Shown here: in pieces, positions 8,825-18,475 of the stretch
How the letters are laid out: every line of letters begins with the position of its first letter
Position numbering within the stretch: position 1 is the stretch's first letter
Assembly: GCF_014495845.1 (NCBI RefSeq)
Contig: NZ_CP061080.1
Location: forward strand, 1,105,001-1,169,000
Reading direction: 5' to 3'
Length of the DNA: 64,000 nt
Source: Aquibium microcysteis
Lineage (GTDB): Bacteria > Pseudomonadota > Alphaproteobacteria > Rhizobiales > Rhizobiaceae
Notes under the pieces: model-generated
What the model saw: the letters and a program-made list of their open reading frames with translations, nothing else
What the model was told of the DNA's origin: nothing
The model's database searches: none
Translations under genes and position numbers: made by a program

Positions 8825-11278
8825 TCACCCCCTCAGCCTCTCGTTCCCCGCGTCCCACAGCGGCCCGTCCTCCTGCACCGTCGCGGAAAACCGTTCGCCG
8901 AAGATCTCGACCTCGACCGCCGTCCCCGGCACGGCCAGATCCGTGCGCAGCATGCCGAGCGCGATCGACTTGTCCACCCGGTGCCCCCAGCCGCCCGACA
9001 GGGTCTCGCCGACGATCGCGCCGTCGTGCCAGAGCGTCGACATATAGGGCGCGTCGCACTCGCCGGGCTGGTCGATGGTGAGCGCCACGAAGCGCTTGGT
9101 CGTGCCGCGCTGCTTCTCGGACAAGAGCGCGGCCTTGCCGCGGAAATCGGGTTTGTCCCATCTGACGAAACGCTCCAGCCCGCCCTGGAGCACCGTGTAG
9201 TCGGTCGACAGTTCCTGCTTCCAGGCGCGGTAGCCCTTTTCGAGGCGCAGCGAATCCAGCGCGAACATGCCGAAGGGCTTCAGCCCGTGCTCCTGGCCGG
9301 CCGCCCAGACCGCATCGAAGACGGCGGCGGTGTCCTCGACCTTGGTGTGCAGCTCCCAGCCGAGTTCGCCGGCGAAGGAGACGCGGACCAGCTGGAGCCA
9401 GCGGCCGGCGATCTGGCAGGACTGGTGCGTGAGCCAGGGTCTTGAAAGGTCGGCGTCGGACACGTCGGCCAGGATTGCCCGCGACTTCGGCCCGGTGAGG
9501 ATCTGGCAGGAAAAGGCGTCGGTGACGTCCTGGAGTCCGATTTCAGTCTCTCGCGGCAGGTTCTTCGCCAGCCACTCGAAGTCGTGGCTCTGCGCGACGG
9601 CCGCGGTGATGAGGAAGAAGAAGTCTTCGGCGAGCGCCATCACCGACATTTCGGTGACGATGCGGCCCTTGTCGTCGGCGAAATAGGCGAGCCCGATGCG
9701 GCCGGGCTTCGGCACCGCGCCGGTGATCTGCGTCGCCAGCCAGTCGCCCGCGCCCGGCCCCTGCAGGCGGAAGCGCGAGAAGCCGGGCAGGTCGAGGATG
9801 CCGGCGGCGTCGCGGACGGCGAGGCATTCCGCGCGGATGCGCGTCTGCCAGGGGCCGTCGCGGCGGAAGGTCTGGGTCGCTTCCTCGGACGTGTCGTCGC
9901 CCGCCTCGGCATACCAGGTGGCGCGCTCCCAGCCGTTGTAGGCGCCGAACTGCGCTCCGAGCGCGGCGATCCGGTCGTGGATCGGCGAGAGCTTGCGGCC
10001 GCGCGCGGCCGGCCAGGCATGGCGCGGGAAGTGGATGGCATATTCGTGGCCGTAGACCTCCAGCCCCTTGGCCACCGCATAGTCGGGCGCTGCGGCGAAG
10101 CCGGTGAAGCGGCGGGGGTCGCAGGACCACATGTCCCATTCCGTGGCGCCTTCGGTGACCCATTCGGCGAGCACCTTGCCGGCGCCGCCGGCCTGCGCGA
10201 TGCCGAAGGTGAAGACGCAGGCTTCGAAGGCATTCGGCACGCCCGGCATGGGCCCGATCAGCGGATTGCCGTCAGGCGCGTAGGGGATCGGGCCGTTGAT
10301 GACCTTGGAGAGGCCCGCGGTGCCGAGGATCGGCACGCGGGCGACGGCATCGTTCAGGTACCATTCCAGCCGGTCGAGATCGTCCGGGAACAGCTGGAAG
10401 GAGAAATCGCCCGGCATCGGATCGTCGGGCGTGGCCCAGTGGGCGCGGCAGTTGCGCTCGTAGGGGCCGAGATTCATGCCGCCCTTCTCCTGGCGGAGAT
10501 AATAGGAGCTGTCGACGTCGCGCAGCAGCGGCAGCTTGTGGCCGACCTCCTTCGTCCAGGCGGCGAGTTCGGGGATCTCGTCGAACAGGATGTACTGGTG
10601 GCTCATCACCATCATCGGGATGTCGCGGCCGAACATCCGGCCCACTTCGGCGGCGCGGTAGCCGGCGGCGTTGACGACGATCTCGCAGCGGATCTCGCCC
10701 TGGCCGGTCGAGATCACCCATTCGTCCTTTTCGCGGCGGACGCCGTCGACCGGGCAGAATCGGACGATGGTCGCGCCCATGTCGCGGGCGCCCTTGGCGA
10801 GCGCCTGGGTGAGCTGGGCGGGATCGATGTCGCCGTCCGCCGGATCGTAGAGCGCGCCTTCGAGGTCGTGCGTCTCGATGAAGGGATAGTGCTGCCGGAT
10901 CTCGTCGGGGCCGATCACCTCGAGCGCCATGCCCTGATAGCGGCCCATGCCCTTGGCGCGCTGGAACTCGCGCATGCGCTCCATGCCGTGGGCGAGGCGC
11001 ACCGAGCCGGTGACGTGGTAGTTCATCGGATAGCCGACGGCGTCGGCCAGCCCGCGATAGAGCCCGGCCGAATAGCGCTGCATGTTCATGACCGACCAGG
11101 AGGAGGAGAAGGTCGGCACGTTGCCGGCGGCATGCCAGGTGGAGCCGGAGGTGAGCTCGTTCTTCTCCAGGAGCACGCAGTCGGTCCAGCCGGCCTTCGC
11201 CAGATGGTAGAGCGACGAGACGCCGACCGCGCCGCCACCGATGATGACCACGCGGGCGTGGGAAGGAAGGTCAGCCAT
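8825..11278 (-). CDS. FAD-dependent dimethylglycine dehydrogenase-like protein with GcvT domain (second copy)
   Basis: The 817-residue protein starts at ATG 11278. It has the same architecture as the protein at 3704-6148: N-terminal flavin site VVIIGGGAVGVSSLYHLAKA, then STWHAAG with His49 at the likely covalent-FAD position, then a GcvT-type folate domain in the C-terminal half (FAGELGWELH, LRLEKGYRAW). The two differ widely in sequence, so they probably act on different N-methyl substrates or steps. It is the first gene of the minus-strand demethylation cluster. The XRE-cupin regulator gene ends 42 bases upstream on the same strand. Confidence 0.87.
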   Translation of the reverse strand: MADLPSHARVVIIGGGAVGVSSLYHLAKAGWTDCVLLEKNELTSGSTWHAAGNVPTFSSSWSVMNMQRYSAGLYRGLADAVGYPMNYHVTGSVRLAHGMERMREFQRAKGMGRYQGMALEVIGPDEIRQHYPFIETHDLEGALYDPADGDIDPAQLTQALAKGARDMGATIVRFCPVDGVRREKDEWVISTGQGEIRCEIVVNAAGYRAAEVGRMFGRDIPMMVMSHQYILFDEIPELAAWTKEVGHKLPLLRDVDSSYYLRQEKGGMNLGPYERNCRAHWATPDDPMPGDFSFQLFPDDLDRLEWYLNDAVARVPILGTAGLSKVINGPIPYAPDGNPLIGPMPGVPNAFEACVFTFGIAQAGGAGKVLAEWVTEGATEWDMWSCDPRRFTGFAAAPDYAVAKGLEVYGHEYAIHFPRHAWPAARGRKLSPIHDRIAALGAQFGAYNGWERATWYAEAGDDTSEEATQTFRRDGPWQTRIRAECLAVRDAAGILDLPGFSRFRLQGPGAGDWLATQITGAVPKPGRIGLAYFADDKGRIVTEMSVMALAEDFFFLITAAVAQSHDFEWLAKNLPRETEIGLQDVTDAFSCQILTGPKSRAILADVSDADLSRPWLTHQSCQIAGRWLQLVRVSFAGELGWELHTKVEDTAAVFDAVWAAGQEHGLKPFGMFALDSLRLEKGYRAWKQELSTDYTVLQGGLERFVRWDKPDFRGKAALLSEKQRGTTKRFVALTIDQPGECDAPYMSTLWHDGAIVGETLSGGWGHRVDKSIALGMLRTDLAVPGTAVEVEIFGERFSATVQEDGPLWDAGNERLRG

Positions 11279-11320
11279 GGATCTGGTCCTCGAAGGGGGC
11301 TCTTTGCATTCTCGCCGCGC

Positions 11321-11923
11321 TCAATAGACCGGCGGCGAGATGACCCACACGACCACCGCCGCGATCGTGCCGGGGTTGCGCCAGCGGAAGGGTTTTTCCT
11401 TGAAGCGGAAGCTGTCGCCGGCGGCGAGCCGGTGCCAAGTGCCGTCGATCTCGATGTCGAAGCGGCCGGAGACGACGTAGCCGGCCTCCTCGGTCGGGCG
11501 CAGCGACGGTGCTTCCAGGCGGGCGCCGGGTGCGAACTCGGATCGCACGAGCTCGAAGCTGCCGCCGAGATCGGGCGACAGCAGTTCCTCGACGAGGCCG
11601 GTCTCGCTGGAGCCGAGCGAGCGGCGGCGCCCGGCCCGCACGACGACGCCCTTCTCTGCCTCGACCGGCGCGTCATGTCCGAAGAACAGGCCGAGCGGCA
11701 CGCCGAAGGCCTGGGCGAAGCGGCGCAGATCCTCCACCGACGGCCGCGACAGGCCGCGCTCGACCTGGCTCAGCCAGCCGACGGATCGGTCGAGCTGCTG
11801 GCCGAGATCGGCGAGCGTCATGCGGCGCGCCTTGCGCAGCGCGCGCAGGTTTCCGGCCAGCAAGACATCCCCCGCCTGCGCCAAGCAACCGCCTCGTGAA
11901 AAAATCCTCTCGAATTTCATCAT
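11321..11923 (-). CDS. XRE-family transcriptional regulator with C-terminal cupin
   Basis: A protein of about 200 residues with an N-terminal helix-turn-helix (LRALRKARRMTLADLGQQL, then VGWLSQVERGLSRPSVEDL) and a C-terminal cupin barrel (GSFELVRSEFAPGAR, EEAGYVVSGRFDIEIDGTW, LAAGDSFRF). This HTH-cupin type usually senses a small metabolite and controls a neighbouring catabolic operon. ATG 11923 was chosen; ATG 11935 and 11920 are in frame, and none has a strong ribosome site. It lies directly upstream of the demethylase gene on the same strand and may be co-transcribed with it as its regulator. Confidence 0.85.
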   Translation of the reverse strand: MMKFERIFSRGGCLAQAGDVLLAGNLRALRKARRMTLADLGQQLDRSVGWLSQVERGLSRPSVEDLRRFAQAFGVPLGLFFGHDAPVEAEKGVVVRAGRRRSLGSSETGLVEELLSPDLGGSFELVRSEFAPGARLEAPSLRPTEEAGYVVSGRFDIEIDGTWHRLAAGDSFRFKEKPFRWRNPGTIAAVVVWVISPPVY

Positions 11924-11957
11924 CGCGCCTGTCATGAAAAATTCAAGCAGAATTTCA
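11912..11957. promoter_or_regulatory. Possible operator: repeated GAATTTCA half-sites
   Basis: The octamer GAATTTCA occurs at 11912-11919 and again at 11950-11957, with the oppositely oriented near-match ATGAAAAATTC (11934-11944) between them. The block overlaps the start region of the XRE-cupin gene and is much more AT-rich than its surroundings. This spacing fits an autoregulatory operator, but binding is inferred only from symmetry and position. Confidence 0.35.
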
Positions 11958-12071
11958 GGCGATGTGATACGAGCCCCGGCACATCCGGACGCTGCACCGG
12001 CGGATCGTCGCGATTGGACCAATTGCGCCCGATATGCCAAGGATGGTGCATAAGGACGAGGGGACCTCGGC

Positions 12072-12782
12072 ATGCTCGCACCCGACAAACAGCCTGAAAC
12101 GATCGACGAAGCGGAGATCGTGGACGCGGCGATCACGTCGCGCCGCTCGGTGCGCGCCTTCCTGCCCGACCCGGTGGACGAGGAGACGATCCGCGACATC
12201 CTTCGGGTGGCCAGCCGGGCGCCGTCGGGCACCAACATGCAGCCCTGGAAGGTCTGGGTGACCACTGGCGAGACCAAGCAGAAGATCACCGATGCCATCC
12301 TGGGCTCGGGCATCCGGGCCGAGAAGGCGAAGTGGGACGAGTACAAATACTATCCCGACCAGTTCTTCGAGCCCTATTACGGGCGCCGCCGCGCCGTCGG
12401 CTTCGCGCTCTACGGGGCGCTCGGCATCGGCAAGCGCGACGTCGACCAGATGCGCGCCCAGCATGACCGCAACTTCGTGTTCTTCGACGCGCCGGTGGGC
12501 ATGATCTTCACCATCGACCGCCGCCTGAACCACGGCTCGTGGATCGACCACGGCATGTTCCTGCAGTCGATCATGATCGCGGCGCGGGGCAGGGGCCTGC
12601 ACACCTGCCCGCAGGCGGCCTTCGCGCCCTACCATAACCAGATCCGCCCTGTGCTCGGCATCCCCGACGAGGAGATCGTCGTCTGCGGCATGGCGCTCGG
12701 CTACGAGGACGCCTCCAAGCCCGAGAACAGCCTGCGCACCGAACGCGTGCCGCTGGAGGAGTTCGTCACGTTTGTGAAGTGA
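12072..12782 (+). CDS. Nitroreductase-family flavoprotein
   Basis: The 236-residue protein starts at ATG 12072. The N-terminal FMN phosphate-contact segment TSRRSVRAF (22-30), the RAPSGTNMQPWKVWV motif and the C-terminal GMALGYED stretch are characteristic of the nitroreductase fold (NAD(P)H-dependent, FMN, homodimer). It could reduce nitro-aromatics or quinones, or act in another flavin-dependent reaction. The physiological substrate is not evident. It is transcribed divergently from the XRE-cupin gene with about 148 bases between them. Confidence 0.86.
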   Translation: MLAPDKQPETIDEAEIVDAAITSRRSVRAFLPDPVDEETIRDILRVASRAPSGTNMQPWKVWVTTGETKQKITDAILGSGIRAEKAKWDEYKYYPDQFFEPYYGRRRAVGFALYGALGIGKRDVDQMRAQHDRNFVFFDAPVGMIFTIDRRLNHGSWIDHGMFLQSIMIAARGRGLHTCPQAAFAPYHNQIRPVLGIPDEEIVVCGMALGYEDASKPENSLRTERVPLEEFVTFVK

Positions 12783-12874
12783 GGGGTGAGTGGCGCCTGT
12801 CCTCTCCCCCTGCCCGCTTCGGCGGTGGCGCACCTCTGCGATGGCTTTGGTTGAGCAACGCCGCCTGAGCGCTT

Positions 12875-13043
12875 GATCTCCCCCCTTGTGGGGGAGATGT
12901 CCGGCAGGACAGAGGGGGCGCGACAGAGCGCGGACTTTGGTGATCGTAGTCACGATGTTTCGGTTGTCCCAGCAACCGCCAGCGCCCTGCGACACCCCCC
13001 TCTGCCTACCGGCATCTCCCCCACAAGGGGGGAGATCGGCAGC
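12875..13043. repeat. Inverted-repeat element, first tandem copy
   Basis: This element of about 169 bases is bounded by GATCTCCCCCCTTGTGGGGG at the left and the complementary CCCCCACAAGGGGGGAGATC at the right. The unique middle contains CGGACTTTGGTGATCGTAGT. It belongs to the same family as the element at 8620-8796. A second, nearly identical copy starts at 13101, so the whole unit has been duplicated in direct orientation. Together they fill the 504-base gap between the nitroreductase and MarR genes, where no gene is visible. Confidence 0.87.
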
Positions 13044-13100
13044 TCCGGCGGCGGCGGGCCTCTTGCGACGGCTGCAGTTGGCGAAGCCGGCGGAGCGCGT

Positions 13101-13272
13101 GATCTCCCCCCCTTGTGGGGGAGATGTCCGGCAGGACAGAGGGGGGCGCGACAGAGCGCGGACTTTGGTGATCGTAGTCACGATGTTTCGGTTGTCCCAG
13201 CAACCGTCTGCGTCCTACGACACCCCCCTCTGCCTGCCGGCATCTCCCCCACAAGGGGGGAGATCGGCAGCT
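13101..13272. repeat. Inverted-repeat element, second tandem copy
   Basis: A direct repeat of the element at 12875-13043 with only a few substitutions, including the identical middle CGGACTTTGGTGATCGTAGT. It ends 14 bases before the stop of the MarR gene. The middle segment shared by both copies shows that the duplication included the loop and not only the palindromic ends. Confidence 0.87.
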
Positions 13273-13286
13273 TGGGCCGCGGCGCC

Positions 13287-13736
13287 CTACGAGATCGCCA
13301 GCAGCGCCGCGCGCAGGCCGTCGGCGTTGTCGAGGCCCTCTTCCAGAACCGCATGGGTGTCGCGCCAGATCGGGACGGCGCGGGCGAGGGTGTCGCGGCC
13401 GGCGTCGGTCAGCGTGAGAAGCTTGCCGCGGCGGTCGTCGGGGTCGATCCGCACCTCCAAAAGGCCGCGCCGTTCGAGCGTCTTCAGCGCCGCCGTCAGC
13501 GTGGTGCGGTCCATGGCGAGCAGGGCGGCGACCTCGCGCATGCGCGCGGGAACCGGCCGGTTGAGCGACATCAGCATCGAGAACTGGCCGTTGGTGATGC
13601 CGACCGGGCGGAACGCCTCGTCGAACAGCCGCGCCAGCGACCGCGCCGCGCGCTGGACATGGAGGCACAGGCACGCGTCCCTGACCTCCAGCGTGACGGC
13701 GAATCCGATCTTTTCGGTATGTGAGGGCTTTGACAT
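13287..13736 (-). CDS. MarR-family transcriptional regulator
   Basis: The 149-residue protein starts at ATG 13736. The winged-helix core is clear: REVAALLAMDRTTLTAALKTL forms the recognition region, followed by the wing RIDPDDRRGKLLTLTDAGR. N-terminal cysteines (Cys22 and Cys24 in DACLCLHV) might give redox sensitivity, which is speculation. It is divergent from the BNR-repeat gene at 13830 with a 93-base intergenic region containing ATGTTGATATCAACGT, a good palindrome that could be its operator. Confidence 0.87.
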   Translation of the reverse strand: MSKPSHTEKIGFAVTLEVRDACLCLHVQRAARSLARLFDEAFRPVGITNGQFSMLMSLNRPVPARMREVAALLAMDRTTLTAALKTLERRGLLEVRIDPDDRRGKLLTLTDAGRDTLARAVPIWRDTHAVLEEGLDNADGLRAALLAIS

Positions 13737-13742
13737 ATGCCT

Positions 13743-13765
13743 ATAATGTTGATATCAACGTAAAT
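13743..13765. promoter_or_regulatory. Candidate MarR operator in divergent promoter
   Basis: The stretch around TGTTGATATCAACGT contains the perfect palindrome GTTGATATCAAC centred near 13754. It lies between the divergent MarR start (13736) and the BNR-repeat gene. MarR dimers typically bind such palindromes of 12-20 bases, so autoregulation and control of the divergent gene are likely but unproven. Confidence 0.5.
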
Positions 13766-13829
13766 GTCCAGCGCTTGCTTTCGGGGCGGCGGAGGCGGCT
13801 GGTCGTTCGTGGGAGAGGAGACCGTCCCG

Positions 13830-14915
13830 TTGGCAAAGCGCATACTCATCCTGATCGGCACCAAGAAGGGCCTGTTCGTCGCCGAGAGCGACGGGAACCG
13901 CAAGAATTTCCGGCTGCGCGGCCCCTATTGCAACACCTGGCCGATCCATCACGCGATCCTCGATCCGGCGACCGGCGCGATCCATGCCGCCGGCGGCAAC
14001 GAGTGGTTCGGACCGGCGGTCTGGACCTCGCACGACCTCGGCGCGACCTGGACGCATTCGAGCGAAGGGCTGGCCTATCCTGAAGGGGAGGAGCCGGTCT
14101 CGGCGGTGTGGAGCCTGGCGCCCGGCCGTGACGGCACGCTCTATGCGGGCGTGCAGCCGGCCGGCCTGTTCCGCAGCACCGACGGCGGCAGGACCTGGAG
14201 CCACGTGAACGGCCTGCGCGACCATCCGTCGAGGCCGCACTGGAACCCCGGCGGGGCAGGGCTGATCCTGCATTCGCTGGTGCCGCATCCGACCGATCCG
14301 GACCGCATCTGGGTCGGCATCTCGTCGGCCGGCGTGTTCGGAACCGACGATGGCGGCAGGACCTGGGAGCCGCGCAACAGGGGCACGCGCGCCGACTATT
14401 TCCCGGAAGACCAGCGCTATCCCGAGCTCGGCCAGTGCGTGCACTGCATGGTGCTGGCGCCCGGCACCGACCAGCTGCTCTACCAGCAGAACCATTGCGG
14501 CATGTACCGCTCCGACGATGGCGGCCGGTCCTGGACGAGCATGGAGAACGGCCTGCCGTCGAGCTTCGGCTTTCCGGCGGCGGTCCACCCGCGCGATCCG
14601 CAAACCGTCTACCTGATCCCGCTCAACGGCGATTCGGCGGGCCGTTTCATGCCGGATGCAAAGACGGCGGTGTGGCGCACGCGCGACGGCGGCGCGAGCT
14701 GGCAGGCGATGCGCGCCGGCCTGCCGCAGGAGAACGCCTATTTCGGCGTGCTGCGCCAGGCGATGGCGGTCGACCGGATGGAGCCGGCGGGCGTCTATTT
14801 CGGCACCGGCAGCGGCGAGATCTACGCCAGCGCCGACGAGGGCGACAGCTGGTCGCAGATCGCCGCGCACCTGCCGACGATCTCGTCGGTCGAAACCCAC
14901 GTGCTGGACGCCTGA
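13830..14915 (+). CDS. BNR/Asp-box repeat beta-propeller protein (sialidase-like)
   Basis: The protein has about 361 residues. TTG 13830 was chosen because GGGAGAGGAG lies 9 bases upstream; an in-frame ATG at 13764 would place the start in the probable operator. Five Asp-box-like repeats are visible: STDGGRTW, TDDGGRTW, SDDGGRSW, TRDGGASW and SADEGDSW. They predict a six-bladed propeller like exo-sialidases or YCF48 proteins. Signal peptide not seen. It is followed after two bases by a MoaD/ThiS-like gene, implying a functional pair. Glycosidase activity is not assured because the repeats also occur in non-enzymatic proteins. Confidence 0.8.
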   Translation: MAKRILILIGTKKGLFVAESDGNRKNFRLRGPYCNTWPIHHAILDPATGAIHAAGGNEWFGPAVWTSHDLGATWTHSSEGLAYPEGEEPVSAVWSLAPGRDGTLYAGVQPAGLFRSTDGGRTWSHVNGLRDHPSRPHWNPGGAGLILHSLVPHPTDPDRIWVGISSAGVFGTDDGGRTWEPRNRGTRADYFPEDQRYPELGQCVHCMVLAPGTDQLLYQQNHCGMYRSDDGGRSWTSMENGLPSSFGFPAAVHPRDPQTVYLIPLNGDSAGRFMPDAKTAVWRTRDGGASWQAMRAGLPQENAYFGVLRQAMAVDRMEPAGVYFGTGSGEIYASADEGDSWSQIAAHLPTISSVETHVLDA

Positions 14916-14917
14916 GA

Positions 14918-15244
14918 ATGGCCCGGCGCGACGACCTGTCGGACGCGGCCGGCCATGCCTCGGCCGTCCGCGCCGCGCTGCCGGTGACGGTGAAGCTGTC
15001 GCCGGTGCTGTGCGACCTGTTCCCCGGCTCGCGGCGCGAAGTGTCGATGGTGGCGGCGACGGTCGCCGAGATGATCGACGAGCTGGACCGCCTGTGGCCC
15101 GGCATGGGCGACCGCATCCGCGACTCGCGCCCGGCGATCCGCAAGCACATGAACGTCTTCGTCGACGGCAGCCGGGCGAGCCTGAAGACGCCGCTCGCCC
15201 CCGGCGACGAGGTCTACGTGCTGACGGCCATCAGCGGCGGGTAA
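14918..15244 (+). CDS. MoaD/ThiS-family small protein
   Basis: The protein has 108 residues beginning at ATG 14918, two bases after the upstream stop. The beta-grasp fold is suggested by VTVKLSPVLCDLFPG at the start of the domain, NVFVDGS in the middle and the ending LTAISGG. The terminal Gly-Gly is the site that is adenylated and thiocarboxylated in MoaD and ThiS. No E1-like or molybdopterin gene is adjacent, so its role as sulfur carrier or protein modifier is open. A decayed second copy lies at 17701-17907. Confidence 0.85.
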   Translation: MARRDDLSDAAGHASAVRAALPVTVKLSPVLCDLFPGSRREVSMVAATVAEMIDELDRLWPGMGDRIRDSRPAIRKHMNVFVDGSRASLKTPLAPGDEVYVLTAISGG

Positions 15245-15422
15245 GGCCTCCGCCCGGACCGCGACGGCAATGCCGCACGCATGGCGCGTGGCAGATTGAC
15301 GCAGCGTCGGAACTCCGCAATGATGTGTGACGCCCGGGAGGAGAACGCGGGCGTGTTCGTAACACATTGCGCACGCGTCCGTGGTGGAGGCATCGCCGGC
15401 GCACGCGAGGAGGAGAACCCAT

Positions 15423-17624
<2,202 letters not shown>

Positions 17625-17632
17625 CGCTCAAG

Positions 17633-17659
17633 GGGCGCGGGGCCAAAGGCTCCGCGCCC
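17633..17659 (+). terminator. Strong hairpin after PQQ dehydrogenase
   Basis: GGGCGCGGGGCC (17633-17644) pairs with GGCTCCGCGCCC (17648-17659) with one G-T pair and a three-base loop, starting 8 bases after the stop codon. A U-tract does not follow, so it may stabilise the mRNA end or act with Rho. Confidence 0.45.
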
Positions 17660-17700
17660 GTCATGGCCGGGCGCCGCCGCCCGGCCGTGGCGCGCTCGGG

Positions 17701-17907
17701 ATGCGGGTCGGGTCGCGGTGGGGGAAACGGCGGCGACCGTGTCGGAGACGATCGACGAACGCGACCGGCCGTGGGGAGGCACGGGCGACCGCATCCGCGA
17801 TGCGCAAGCACATGAACGTGTTCGTGGAGGGCGACCGGGCGGGGCTCGAGACGCCGCTAGCGCCGGGCGCGAAGGTTCATGTGCGGACGGCGATCAGCGG
17901 GGGGTGA
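17701..17907 (+). pseudogene. Decayed copy of the MoaD/ThiS-like gene
   Basis: The stretch from about 17712 to the stop at 17905-17907 is clearly homologous to the intact gene at 14918-15244. The first part reads GETAATVSETIDE and GDRIRDA in one frame. The second part, MRKHMNVFVEGDRAG to RTAISGG, is in another frame. Alignment shows a 14-base deletion near 17800, where the intact gene has TCGCGCCCGGCGAT, which explains the frameshift. The normal N-terminus and ribosome site are missing. It probably arose by local duplication around the PQQ dehydrogenase. A short downstream peptide restarting at the internal ATG cannot be excluded. Confidence 0.82.
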
Positions 17908-18475
17908 GGCCCTGGTGGTGAAGATCCGACGCTCGGGACCGGGACGGGGTTTGACCGGAGCCGACCCCATGGCGGCTGTTCCGGACCGAATTTACTGGTG
18001 ACGGAATCCTGCCACTCGTTAAGTGCTTATAGGACGGCAGTGGGATGGCGTCGAAGACAGTCCAAACCCGGACATCGAATTGCCAAGGGCGCCATTTGCC
18101 TTCTCTCAGTGAAAACTCTCTTCCGCAGCCTTGAATGTAGCTGTCGCATTCCCCAGATGATCGTCGCCCGTGGGGATTGGCCCAGGGGTTTGGCCGTTGA
18201 ACTTGTCAACCTCTTTATGGTGACCTGGCAGTAGGATGCCGAACAGCATCTCCGCTACCAGCGCCAGACTGAATGAGACACTGAGCATAGCTCGGACCTC
18301 CACGGTTACATAATACCATCTCGCGTTTCGAGACCCGTGTCTGCGAGACGTTCGGAAGTGTGACGCTGAACGTATGCGCTGGCAGAAGATGGCGTGCGTT
18401 CGGGGGACGCCCGGCCCAAAAAGCCGGAGCCCAGGGTCAGGGCCAGTCCTCCGAACTCTGCGACAGGGGGGAGTT
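17908..18475. other. Low-GC leader ahead of the reverse transcriptase; candidate structured RNA
   Basis: From about 17990 the base composition drops well below the surrounding DNA and stays low through the reverse transcriptase. No convincing plus-strand gene is present before 18476. Several short stem-loops are visible: GTTGA and TCAAC near 18197-18211, CTCGC and GCGAG near 18320-18347, and CCGGC and GCCGG around AAAAA near 18411-18427. Some defence-type reverse transcriptases use a structured RNA encoded just upstream as template, so this region could hold one. The only coding candidate is a minus-strand ORF at 18106-18288. Confidence 0.35.
18106..18288 (-). CDS. Possible small membrane protein antisense to the RT leader
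   Basis: A 60-residue frame starts at ATG 18288 with an excellent Shine-Dalgarno GGAGGT (complement of 18296-18301) seven bases upstream. The N-terminus MLSVSFSLALVAEMLFGILL is a plausible single membrane helix or signal, followed by a polar tail (PGHHKEVDKF, then ATFKAAEESFH). No family is recognised. It lies on the opposite strand to the reverse transcriptase within its low-GC leader and could be a genuine small gene of the insertion. Chance is the main alternative. Confidence 0.42.
   Translation of the reverse strand: MLSVSFSLALVAEMLFGILLPGHHKEVDKFNGQTPGPIPTGDDHLGNATATFKAAEESFH

Noticed and set aside
17998..18234. Plus-strand frame of 78 codons in the RT leader
   Set aside because: There is no ribosome site and no recognisable sequence; the minus-strand frame at 18106 is better supported.
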